A stretch of DNA of 64,000 bases from MED-G105 sp039819085 (GTDB lineage Bacteria; Pseudomonadota; Alphaproteobacteria; Caulobacterales; Parvularculaceae): assembly GCA_039819085.1 (NCBI GenBank), contig JBCBSQ010000003.1, positions 62,001-126,000 of the forward strand. The letters run 5' to 3'. The translations under genes were made by a program, and so were the position numbers. Shown piece by piece: positions 1-7,928 of the stretch (the first letter of the stretch is position 1; each line of letters starts with the position of its first letter). The notes under the pieces are model-generated. The model was not told the DNA's origin. It searched no databases and saw nothing but the letters and a program-made list of their open reading frames with translations.

Positions 1-261
1 TTTGTGGGCCCGCGGCCGGAACGGCCGGAGTTCGTTGAGGTGCTGAATGCGCAAATCCCGCACTATGACATGCGCCATATGGTCAAGCCGGGCATCACCG
101 GATGGGCGCAGGTGAAGTGCAGCTACGGCGCGTCGGTGGAGGACGCGATGGAAAAGCATCGCTTCGACCTGTACTATCTTAAGAACTACAACCTATTGAT
201 GGACATAAAGATTGTTTTGATGACGTTCCGCGTCGCCCTGTTCGGCGTCGGCAGCCGCTGA
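1..261 (+). CDS. Sugar transferase (polyprenyl phosphate glycosyl-phosphate transferase), C-terminal part
   Basis: Only the last 86 codons are present; the gene enters from the left edge. The visible part contains MVKPGITGWAQV, the conserved C-terminal signature of bacterial sugar transferases of the WcaJ/PssY type, followed by the usual DLYYLKNYN block and a final amphipathic segment. These membrane enzymes transfer the first sugar-phosphate to undecaprenyl phosphate to start exopolysaccharide repeat-unit synthesis. The downstream run of export and chain-length genes on the same strand fits this role. Which sugar it uses cannot be read from the fragment. In XrtA-type loci a transferase of this family is a standard member. 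Confidence 0.9.
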   Translation, partial: FVGPRPERPEFVEVLNAQIPHYDMRHMVKPGITGWAQVKCSYGASVEDAMEKHRFDLYYLKNYNLLMDIKIVLMTFRVALFGVGSR

Positions 262-487
262 CCTTCTCCGCGTCTTCGGTGAGATGGAAAACCGTTGAGC
301 TCCACGCGATTTAGCGCGCGCCAATTGTTGTCTGAGTTGGTCTGGGGGCCGCCTTCCGTAGAAGCGCGACGGCTCTTCGAAGGCGATGATCGGCTCCGGC
401 TGGGCGCGGCCCGAGACAAAGCGGCGGACGAGCGTGGCGCATTTAGGCGGCGGCGCATAAGGGGCGGCGCAAGAGAGGACGGCCGAC

Positions 488-2821
488 ATGCCTTTATCGG
501 CGGTCATTCCGATGCTGAAGGCGTTACGCTTACGGTCTTGGCGTGCTCTCCGTGACAAGCCGTTGCGGTCCGCCGCCGTCGGGATGGTGGGGCTCCTTGC
601 GGTTGGCTCGGCCATCCATTGGATCGCCTGTGAGCGCATCGAAATTGGCGAAGCGGGTGCGCCCGAGGCGGGCGCGTCGACCGGCAAAGCGACTGATGAG
701 GCCCTAGCGGCCCGGCGCTTAGCGGCGCTGACGCGGCGCGCGGCCTTCGAGGCCCGTCCGAGTGAGCGCTCCGCATACGCCCTAGCAGAGGCGCTTATCG
801 CCGCTGGCGAGTATGAACAGCTAGTCGAGCTTGCTGACGATCCGCGTGCGTCATTCCTTACAGACCCCGCGCGCGAGGCGCTGCGTCTGGAAGCGGATTT
901 TCGCGCAAACCGGTATGACGAGGCGCGGACGAGGGCTGGGGCGCTGCTGGAAGGTCTGTACAGAACCCACGCCGCGCTCGCGCTCGCCAGAATCGATTAC
1001 CGCCTTGATCCTACGAGACGTGAGAGCGTGGTCGAACGGCTGCGGATCGCAATGGGCGGCGCGCCGCAAGTCGCCGCCGAGGCCTGGCTACTGCGCGCGC
1101 GTGTGGCGCTTGATTCGAATGCGTTCGATCTGGCGTCCAGCGCGGCGCGTCGCGCCGGTGAAGCGGGCGCGCCGCCGAGCCGCGTGAAAGCGCTGGGTGC
1201 GGAGGTTTTGATCCGTCAGGGCCGCCTTAGCGAGGGGGAGGCGGCTATTCTGGACCGCCCAAACTCGGGCGCTGTCGGCGAAATTGATGTCGACGCGCGT
1301 CGGCTTCAGGGGCTTATTCGCTTGCGCCGGGGAGACTATGGCGGGGCGGCCGAAGCGTTCGACGCGATTGCCGGCCCGCTCGACGAGGCGCCTCGAGGCG
1401 AGTTGCTCCGGGCCGTTGCGCGGTTGGGCGCAGGCGATCTTGCGCTCGCCTCGCAGATTGTCGACGCGACGCTGCGGCGCGCGCCAAAGGACTGGGTGGC
1501 GTTGGATCTGAAAATTCTCACCGCCGCCGCCCGCGAAGCGCGTGATGACGTAAGCTACCGCGACGAAATCGAATTGGCGCTTGCGCAACTGGAGGCGGTC
1601 GGCGCGCGCCGCCTCGCGTCGTTTCGACGACTGGCGTTGGCGCGCAGACGGGGCGAACACGAACAGGCGTTTGCGCTCATCGCCGCGGCCGCCGACGCGC
1701 CAGGCCCTGATGCCCAAGGCCCTGACGCGCAAGACCCTGACGCGCTAAGTCCGCGCTTCTCCGCCTCTGGCGTTTCGGATCGTCCGGGAGCGGCGTTTCT
1801 TGTCACCGGCCTCGATTTTCTTTTGGGGCCCGGCGCCAACGGCGCGCTTGATGCGCTCCTCAATGCTGATGACGTTGCGATGGCGATCGCATTGGCGACG
1901 CTGGAGGATGGGGCGGAACCCGCTGGCGTTGCGGCCCCGCCAGGCTTGCGCGCCGGCGCCATCGACGCAGCGCTGCCAACGGCCCTCGCCGGCGAGCGTG
2001 CGCGGCGCCGAGGTGACGCGAAGATTGCCTACTCCCTGTTGGAGCAAGCCGCGGATCAGGCGCCAATGATCGCGGGCCTGGCGACGTCCTTGTGGTCGGC
2101 GGCTCGCGACGCCGGCGAGGAGCGCGCAGTGATTGAGCCTCTCAGATCGATTGCGCAGGCGCGCGCGAGCGACATTGACGCGCATCTCGCCCTCGCCGCC
2201 GCGCTTCAGTCGCAAGGAGACGTCGCCGCCGCGTCAATCGCGCTCTCGGAGGTCGAAGCGGAAATCGTCACGAATCCCGTTCATGCGGATCGATATGCGG
2301 ACCTTTTGGCGCTAGCCGGGCGAACAGGCGATCTTCGACGTTTCGCGGCGCAATTGCAGGCGAGCGCGGCAAAAGGCGGCGCGGCGGCGGCCGGGCGCGC
2401 ATTCGCCCGCGCCGGTGATGATGAAGCGGCGGCTCGCGCCTTTCGCGCCGCTTTGGGAGACAGCGTCGAAGCGGACGCTGGCGGGGCGGCCGATGGATAC
2501 CTCGCGGCGATGCAACGTCTCGGTCGGGAGGCCGCGGCCCGCGCCCTGCTCAATCATGTCGACGAAACCCGTCGGAAAGCAGCGCAGTCGGTCGACCGCG
2601 GCCGGCTGAAAACAAAAGTAACGCCTTTGGGTTACCGTACGCCGTCGCCAGGCGCGCGGCCGGCCGGCGACAAGCCGACTGGCTCAACGCATGACGGTGA
2701 ATTCACTGCGGGATCTCCTGAAAAGGCGGTCGAACCAGACGAGGCGAAGGAAAATCAGGCGGCGACGCCCGGTGAGACTCGTCCCAAGAGGGAAATGTCG
2801 AGGCTTGATGACCGCGGATAA
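488..2821 (+). CDS. TPR-repeat protein of the XrtA-type exopolysaccharide locus (PrsT-like)
   Basis: A 777-residue, alanine- and arginine-rich protein. A hydrophobic segment at about residues 28-47 ends in WIAC, so it is either a membrane anchor or an imperfect lipobox with Cys48. The rest is helical, with spaced small/large residue pairs typical of degenerate TPR repeats; the last 80 residues are polar and probably disordered. A short GPDAQ-type repeat sits near residue 410. The ATG start is supported by GAGGA at 475-479. XrtA/PEP-CTERM loci usually encode a large TPR lipoprotein (PrsT) beside the export genes, and position and build match that. Sequence similarity is weak by eye, so the family name is an inference. 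Confidence 0.65.
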   Translation: MPLSAVIPMLKALRLRSWRALRDKPLRSAAVGMVGLLAVGSAIHWIACERIEIGEAGAPEAGASTGKATDEALAARRLAALTRRAAFEARPSERSAYALAEALIAAGEYEQLVELADDPRASFLTDPAREALRLEADFRANRYDEARTRAGALLEGLYRTHAALALARIDYRLDPTRRESVVERLRIAMGGAPQVAAEAWLLRARVALDSNAFDLASSAARRAGEAGAPPSRVKALGAEVLIRQGRLSEGEAAILDRPNSGAVGEIDVDARRLQGLIRLRRGDYGGAAEAFDAIAGPLDEAPRGELLRAVARLGAGDLALASQIVDATLRRAPKDWVALDLKILTAAAREARDDVSYRDEIELALAQLEAVGARRLASFRRLALARRRGEHEQAFALIAAAADAPGPDAQGPDAQDPDALSPRFSASGVSDRPGAAFLVTGLDFLLGPGANGALDALLNADDVAMAIALATLEDGAEPAGVAAPPGLRAGAIDAALPTALAGERARRRGDAKIAYSLLEQAADQAPMIAGLATSLWSAARDAGEERAVIEPLRSIAQARASDIDAHLALAAALQSQGDVAAASIALSEVEAEIVTNPVHADRYADLLALAGRTGDLRRFAAQLQASAAKGGAAAAGRAFARAGDDEAAARAFRAALGDSVEADAGGAADGYLAAMQRLGREAAARALLNHVDETRRKAAQSVDRGRLKTKVTPLGYRTPSPGARPAGDKPTGSTHDGEFTAGSPEKAVEPDEAKENQAATPGETRPKREMSRLDDRG

Positions 2822-2983
2822 GGGTTGTGGTGTATGTCGTTCCGGCGGCGAAAGGGGACCGCATTGATCTGCGGCGGCTAAGGCGCGGCGCCGCCGCGCC
2901 ATCTCCTACTGGCGGGGTAGCCAGTTGCTTCGGCGATCGACGTCCAATGCGGACGTTATTGTAAGGAAATGAAGGGCTTAGCT

Positions 2984-3616
2984 ATGAAACTTCAAACTAT
3001 CTTGAGCGCTATCGCAGCCGCTTTCCTCGCTGCGTGCGCGTCCGGGAACGTCCTTGACGCCGATGAACTTCGCGCCTCTTCGGCGACGCTCGAAGACGCG
3101 GCGGAAACGGCGCCGGAGTATCTCATCGGACCGCTGGACAAGCTCGAGGTCTTCGTCTGGCGCGCGCCGGAACTGTCCACCAACGTGACGGTCCGTCCGG
3201 ATGGCCGCATTTCCACGCCACTGGTTGAAGACATGGTGGCGGCCGGGAAGACCCCGACCACCCTGGCGTCGGACCTGGAAAAACGTCTGCGCCGCTACGT
3301 AAAGACGCCTCAGGTTACGGTCATCGTCTCTGACTTCACGTCCACGCCGGATCAGCAAGTGCGCGTGCTCGGTGAGGCGCAACAGCCGGTGGCGCTGCCC
3401 TATTCGTCCGGCATGACGGTGCTTGACGTGATGGTGTCGGTCGGCGGGCTGACGGAGTTCGCGGCTGGCAACAAAGCGATCCTGATCCGCGGCAATGGCG
3501 AAGACCGCAAGTCATATCGCCTCAAGCTCGACGATCTTCTTCGCAAGGGCAACATTTCGGCGAACGTGGCGGTGCTGCCGGGCGACGTTATTCTGATCCC
3601 GGAAAGCCTGTTCTAG
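2984..3616 (+). CDS. Polysaccharide export lipoprotein, Wza/XrtA-system family
   Basis: A 210-residue periplasmic/outer-membrane export protein. It begins with a lipoprotein signal peptide (FLAAC, Cys18 the lipidated residue). A polysaccharide export domain follows, with YLIGPLDKLEVFVW and VRPDGRISTPLVEDM, then a SLBB-like domain (VLGEAQQPVALPY, MTVLDVMVSVGGL) and a C-terminal VLPGDVILIPESLF. Wza-type proteins form the outer-membrane conduit for exopolysaccharide and work with the chain-length protein encoded next. An upstream in-frame ATG at 2969 would add five residues, but AAGGA sits only one base from it, while GAAGG at 2971-2975 is correctly spaced for 2984. The gene is much shorter than E. 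coli Wza, as is normal for XrtA-associated members. Confidence 0.9.
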   Translation: MKLQTILSAIAAAFLAACASGNVLDADELRASSATLEDAAETAPEYLIGPLDKLEVFVWRAPELSTNVTVRPDGRISTPLVEDMVAAGKTPTTLASDLEKRLRRYVKTPQVTVIVSDFTSTPDQQVRVLGEAQQPVALPYSSGMTVLDVMVSVGGLTEFAAGNKAILIRGNGEDRKSYRLKLDDLLRKGNISANVAVLPGDVILIPESLF

Positions 3617-3740
3617 AGCGGCGGCGGGGCGCCGCCGCGAGCGGTCCGAGAGACCATGATCGATAATGCGCGCGGGCTTCCCGCGCGGAAAGAAAGCGGC
3701 CTCTACGCGACCCCCGCCGCCTTCTTGGAAAGGAGACCTG

Positions 3741-5300
3741 GTGTTCGACCTGTCGAGCATACCCCAGCCGGCTGTGCGCTACGGTCTAGGCCTGTGGCGC
3801 CGTCGCTGGATTGTCGCAGGCGTCGCCTGGCTGGTCGCGTTGGCGATCTGGTTCCTGATCTGGCTCATCCCCGACAAGTTTGAGTCGCGCGCGGTGGTTT
3901 TTGTCCAGACTGAAACGATCCTCGATCCGGTGTTGAGCGGCGTCACCGCCCGGCCGAATTATGAACGGCGGGTGGAAGTCATGCGCCGTCAGCTTTTGAC
4001 CCGCCCAAACATCGAGAAGATCATTTTCGGTACTGGCCTGCGCGATCTTTTGGGCGGCGGGTCGGCGCTCGCGCGTGAGGCGGCGTTGCAGTCGATGACC
4101 GACTGGGTGGCCGACTCAATCCGCATCGACAGCACACAGGAGATGTACTTCGTCATCAGCTATCGATTCGGCGATCCGACGATCGCGCGCGACGTCGTCG
4201 ACCAGGTCGTCAATATGCTGATCGAGCAGGACATTGGGGCGAGCCTTACGGAAAGCGAGGACGCGCGTCGTCGGTTGCGCCGGGAAATCGAGAGCTATGA
4301 CGCGCGCTTGACGGAGAAAGATCGCGAGATTGCTGAATTCCGTCGCGCAAACGCTGAAGAACTCGCGGTGGTGGAGGGGCGCGCGTTGAGGCGTAACCTG
4401 GTTGAAACGGAAATCGCTCGCGCGTCGGAGGAAATCTCGCTCGCCAAGCGTCGGTTGCGCAGCCTTCGGAACATCATCTCGACGACGCCGCGGACGAGCT
4501 CCGGCTCGCAGCTAGACGCGCTGCTTGTCGAACTTGCGGCGTTGCGTAGCCAGTACAAGGACACGCACCCGGATATCCAAAACGTGCAGGCGCGGATCGC
4601 TGAATTGCGCGCTGGCTCCGGCGCCTTGCCGTTGAACCCGGAGTATCGCCGGCTCGAAAACGAGCTGCGCGCGGCGGAGGATCTTCTGGCGACGCTGGAG
4701 GAGCGCGAACAGGAGCTCCTCGCCGAGCGCGAAAAACTCGCTTTCACCGTTGGGCAGGCGCCGGCGGCCCACGCGGAGCTGCAGCGAATCCAGCGCGATT
4801 ATGATCAGATACGCGAAAGCTATGAGCAGTTGCTGGCGAGAAGCGAACGATTGAACCTAACGGAGAGCTTGTCTGCTGGCGGGGCTGGCGTGGAGTACCA
4901 TGTTTATGAGCGGCCTCAGACGGCGATTAAGCCGGTGTCGCCGCCAAGGCTGATTCTGATTGTCGGCGCGTTCGTCGTCGCCCTGGGGGCGGGCGCCGCG
5001 GCCGCTTTTGGAATCACATTCTTCGAGCGGTCGTTTACGCAAACCGGCGAACTGGAGAAGGCGTTCGGCCTGCCGGTTCTCGGCGCGCTCAGCGAAGTGA
5101 GCTCTGACGTGGTTAAGGCGCGTCGTATTAGCGACCTGGCGCGGCTCGGCGTCGCCATGGCCGCGTTGGTGGTCCTATGCGGCGCTTATGTCTATCTGTC
5201 GGTCTTCAAACTGCCCGCCACTTCTGTGAGCGGCGCGCAATCTGCATCGGCGGACGAAAGCGCCTATTCGATGGGCGCCGCCGATCCTGAGGGTGTTTAG
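3741..5300 (+). CDS. XrtA-system polysaccharide chain-length determinant (Wzz/GNVR family)
   Basis: A 519-residue inner-membrane protein. It has an N-terminal transmembrane helix (about residues 24-43), a Wzz domain, a long coiled-coil region rich in E/R/L (about 180-390), the PxxP-type segment AIKPVSPPRLILIVG leading into a second helix, and a third hydrophobic segment near the end. Such proteins set polymer length and bridge the inner-membrane polymerase to the export channel. The longer frame opens at 3666, but the GTG at 3741 has AGGAG at 3731-3735 at correct spacing and gives a normal N terminus. The kinase domain found fused in Wzc is encoded separately by the next gene, two bases downstream. 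Confidence 0.9.
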   Translation: MFDLSSIPQPAVRYGLGLWRRRWIVAGVAWLVALAIWFLIWLIPDKFESRAVVFVQTETILDPVLSGVTARPNYERRVEVMRRQLLTRPNIEKIIFGTGLRDLLGGGSALAREAALQSMTDWVADSIRIDSTQEMYFVISYRFGDPTIARDVVDQVVNMLIEQDIGASLTESEDARRRLRREIESYDARLTEKDREIAEFRRANAEELAVVEGRALRRNLVETEIARASEEISLAKRRLRSLRNIISTTPRTSSGSQLDALLVELAALRSQYKDTHPDIQNVQARIAELRAGSGALPLNPEYRRLENELRAAEDLLATLEEREQELLAEREKLAFTVGQAPAAHAELQRIQRDYDQIRESYEQLLARSERLNLTESLSAGGAGVEYHVYERPQTAIKPVSPPRLILIVGAFVVALGAGAAAAFGITFFERSFTQTGELEKAFGLPVLGALSEVSSDVVKARRISDLARLGVAMAALVVLCGAYVYLSVFKLPATSVSGAQSASADESAYSMGAADPEGV

Positions 5301-5302
5301 GA

Positions 5303-6187
5303 ATGGGACTGATCGAACGAGTGGTCTCCGACGGGCCGTCAGGGCCCGAACGTCCGCAGCGGCCGAGCGCCGCCGCGGCGGGCCCGCAGTTCGATCTCGA
5401 CTTTGAGGCGCTCGCAGCGCGCGGCGCTTTCACGCCGGACGGCTTTGGGCGCGCGCATGTGCTGGAGCTGCGCGCGATTAAGCGGGCGCTTCTGAAGCGC
5501 ATCGGCCTTCTGCATGGCGGCGCACGGCGCGGAACGCGGGGCGCGGGGCGGAGCCGCAATGTCATTGTGGTCACCTCCACTCGGCCCGGCGAAGGCAAGA
5601 CGTTCACGTCGGTCAATCTCGCCCTGAGCCTCGCCCTCGAGGAAAAAGCGTCCGTGCTCTTGATCGACGGCGACGCGCTGAAGCCAAAGGTGCGAAGCTA
5701 TTTCGACTTGCCCGAAGGGCCGGGCTTCGTTGACCGCCTTGCGGACCCCAAACTCTCGGTGGCGTCGCTGGCCTGGCGCGCGCGTCAGGCGCCGCTGGCC
5801 ATACTGGGCGAAGGCGCGACGCGCGGACCTGCGGCGGACCTTTTTGCGTCCGATGACGCGCGCGCTTTCTTTGCGCGCGCCTCGGCCGCCGCGCCGGATC
5901 GTCTTATCATTGTCGACGCGCCGCCTATGCTCGCGACAACTGAAGCGTTCGCGCTCGCTCGCCACGCCGATGAAGTCCTGTTCGTGGTGCAGGCGGACGC
6001 AACGCCGCAGCAAGCGGTTGCGATGGCGCTTGATGAGTTACTGGAGGCTAATCCGAGCGTGAGCCTCGTCCTGAACCGGTGTCTGGTTCCCGGCGGCGGC
6101 GCGCACTACGGATCTTATGGTGAGTATTATACGCGGGCCCCGGGGGGCGGGGCCGCGTCTGAAGAGGAGCGACCGCGCTCGGATTGA
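5303..6187 (+). CDS. Tyrosine autokinase of the exopolysaccharide system (CpsD/CapB type)
   Basis: A 294-residue cytoplasmic BY-kinase. It shows a Walker A motif STRPGEGKT (residues 92-100), Walker A' VLLIDGD (118-124) and Walker B LIIVDAPP (201-208). The C-terminal tail carries a tyrosine cluster (Tyr269, 272, 275, 276), the usual autophosphorylation site. BY-kinases cycle between phosphorylated and dephosphorylated states to control polymer assembly through the partner chain-length protein, encoded immediately upstream. The first 80 residues are variable and proline/alanine-rich. No phosphatase gene is visible in the window. Confidence 0.9.
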   Translation: MGLIERVVSDGPSGPERPQRPSAAAAGPQFDLDFEALAARGAFTPDGFGRAHVLELRAIKRALLKRIGLLHGGARRGTRGAGRSRNVIVVTSTRPGEGKTFTSVNLALSLALEEKASVLLIDGDALKPKVRSYFDLPEGPGFVDRLADPKLSVASLAWRARQAPLAILGEGATRGPAADLFASDDARAFFARASAAAPDRLIIVDAPPMLATTEAFALARHADEVLFVVQADATPQQAVAMALDELLEANPSVSLVLNRCLVPGGGAHYGSYGEYYTRAPGGGAASEEERPRSD

Positions 6188-6211
6188 GCGCGCGCCGAAG
6201 GGATGCAGACC

Positions 6212-7924
6212 ATGGTTTTCGCCAGACTTAGTACGGGTACGCATGAGATTGCGCCGCGCCGCCATATTTGCGCCGCCCACGCGCTCGCCGCCGCCGCGCT
6301 GGCGTCCGTCCCGCAGATCGCGCCGGTCGCCGCGCAACAGTTCGGCGGCCCCGGCGTCATCGGCAATCTTGAACCGACCTTGACCTTCAAGACCGAATAT
6401 CTGGGTTACGCCGCCAGCGTCAGCCCGAGGGCCGCCTATTCAAGCAACATCAATCTTGCGCCGGACGGGTTTGAGCAAGACGAGTACTTCGTCTCCAATC
6501 TCATCAGCGGCAACGCGATTTACTCCACCAAGCGGTTCACCGGCCTCATCCAGGGCGACCTCGACGTTTCCTATCTGACTGATTCCGATGACGTGAACGT
6601 CAACCAGCAAATCGCCGGCGTCGGCACTGCGACGCTTGCTGAGAATCTTTTTTACTTCGATGTCAGTGGATCGACGTCGCGGCAGCTTGTCGGAGACAAC
6701 GCCAGGTTCTCTCCGAATATCAACGCGGCCCGCAATCAGCAGGTCAACGTTCATTCCTTCGCGCTCAGTCCCTATCTCAATCGTCAGTTCGATGATGGTT
6801 CGACGGCGGAAGTGCGTTACCGCTTCAGTCAGATCTTCGTCGGGGACGGCAACCTCGCCGACCTCCTGAACGATTCTCAATCCCAGGAGCTGATTGGCGT
6901 TTATGATACGGGCGATCGGTTGGGCGATCTGACCCTACGGTTGACCGCTTACGGCGCGCGCACGGACGAGAGCGGCTCGCGTTTTGCGCCCGAGTTCGAG
7001 TATGAGCAGGGCTCGATCATTGGCGAAGCTGAATACGCGTTGACGCCGAAGTTCGCGCTTACAGGATCGCTCGGCGTCGATGAAGTGCGCTCTGACGCGC
7101 CGGAAGCCTTGATTCCGACTGACGATTTGTCCGGATTGAACTGGCTCGCCGGTTTCCGGTACCGGCCGAGCCGTCGAACCGATCTCCTTCTTCAGTATGG
7201 GGAACGGTTCGGCGACGACTATATCAACGCCCAGTTCAGCTACACGATTTCGCCGCGTGTGCGGTTCACGGCCGGCGGCACCCGGCAATTCATCACTCGC
7301 GCTCAAAACGTGAATTCCAGCTTCACGAATACTCAGCGCAGCGTCCTCGATTTCGCAGAGCAATTGCGGCTGTCGGACGAAGGGATCGCGCCGACGGGCG
7401 TGATCCGCTCAGCGAACGCCTTTGGAAATCAGTTCCGCGTTTTCCAGACGATCGGCGTCGGCGCTTCGGAAATCTACAATGCGTCCCTTATCGCGTCCTT
7501 TGACAGAACGCAGTTCAACCTGAACACCTTTTACGCAAACGACGACTTTAACTTCAGGGTCATCGAAACGATTGGCGGCGGCGTAAATGTTGACCATCGT
7601 CTTTCGCGTCGGGCGAGCGTTTACGCAAACGTCTTCTATCGTTTCGCGGACACGAGCGTCGATCTCGACCAGTGCATCGCCGAACCAGGCTTCTTCGGCA
7701 TCGATGTGACGACGCCTGGCGTCAACGCCGTTGATGGCTGCACGGCGTTCGCCGCGGTCAATGGCACCACCGACACCGTCGGTGGACGGATTGGCGCGCG
7801 CTACCAGATCTTCAAGAACGTCGCGGCCTTTGGCGAGTATGCGAGAACGCAGCGTTTCTCCGAGCAGTCGATCCTTGAGTTCGAAGAAAACTTCGTTCAA
7901 GCCGGGATCATTCTGGATTTTTAG
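6212..7924 (+). CDS. Outer-membrane beta-barrel protein of the XrtA system (TIGR03016-like)
   Basis: A 570-residue protein with a Sec signal peptide (hydrophobic stretch about residues 20-40, probable cleavage after PVAA). Many alternating-polarity strands with aromatic ends follow, and the last residue is Phe (AGIILDF), the outer-membrane targeting signature. PEP-CTERM/XrtA exopolysaccharide loci regularly encode a large barrel of this kind between the kinase and the AAA ATPase, as here; a role in polymer secretion is presumed. An ATG at 6203 is also in frame, but GAAGGG directly abuts it and is well spaced for 6212. Only four bases separate its stop from the next start. Confidence 0.8.
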   Translation: MVFARLSTGTHEIAPRRHICAAHALAAAALASVPQIAPVAAQQFGGPGVIGNLEPTLTFKTEYLGYAASVSPRAAYSSNINLAPDGFEQDEYFVSNLISGNAIYSTKRFTGLIQGDLDVSYLTDSDDVNVNQQIAGVGTATLAENLFYFDVSGSTSRQLVGDNARFSPNINAARNQQVNVHSFALSPYLNRQFDDGSTAEVRYRFSQIFVGDGNLADLLNDSQSQELIGVYDTGDRLGDLTLRLTAYGARTDESGSRFAPEFEYEQGSIIGEAEYALTPKFALTGSLGVDEVRSDAPEALIPTDDLSGLNWLAGFRYRPSRRTDLLLQYGERFGDDYINAQFSYTISPRVRFTAGGTRQFITRAQNVNSSFTNTQRSVLDFAEQLRLSDEGIAPTGVIRSANAFGNQFRVFQTIGVGASEIYNASLIASFDRTQFNLNTFYANDDFNFRVIETIGGGVNVDHRLSRRASVYANVFYRFADTSVDLDQCIAEPGFFGIDVTTPGVNAVDGCTAFAAVNGTTDTVGGRIGARYQIFKNVAAFGEYARTQRFSEQSILEFEENFVQAGIILDF

Positions 7925-7928
7925 CGAT

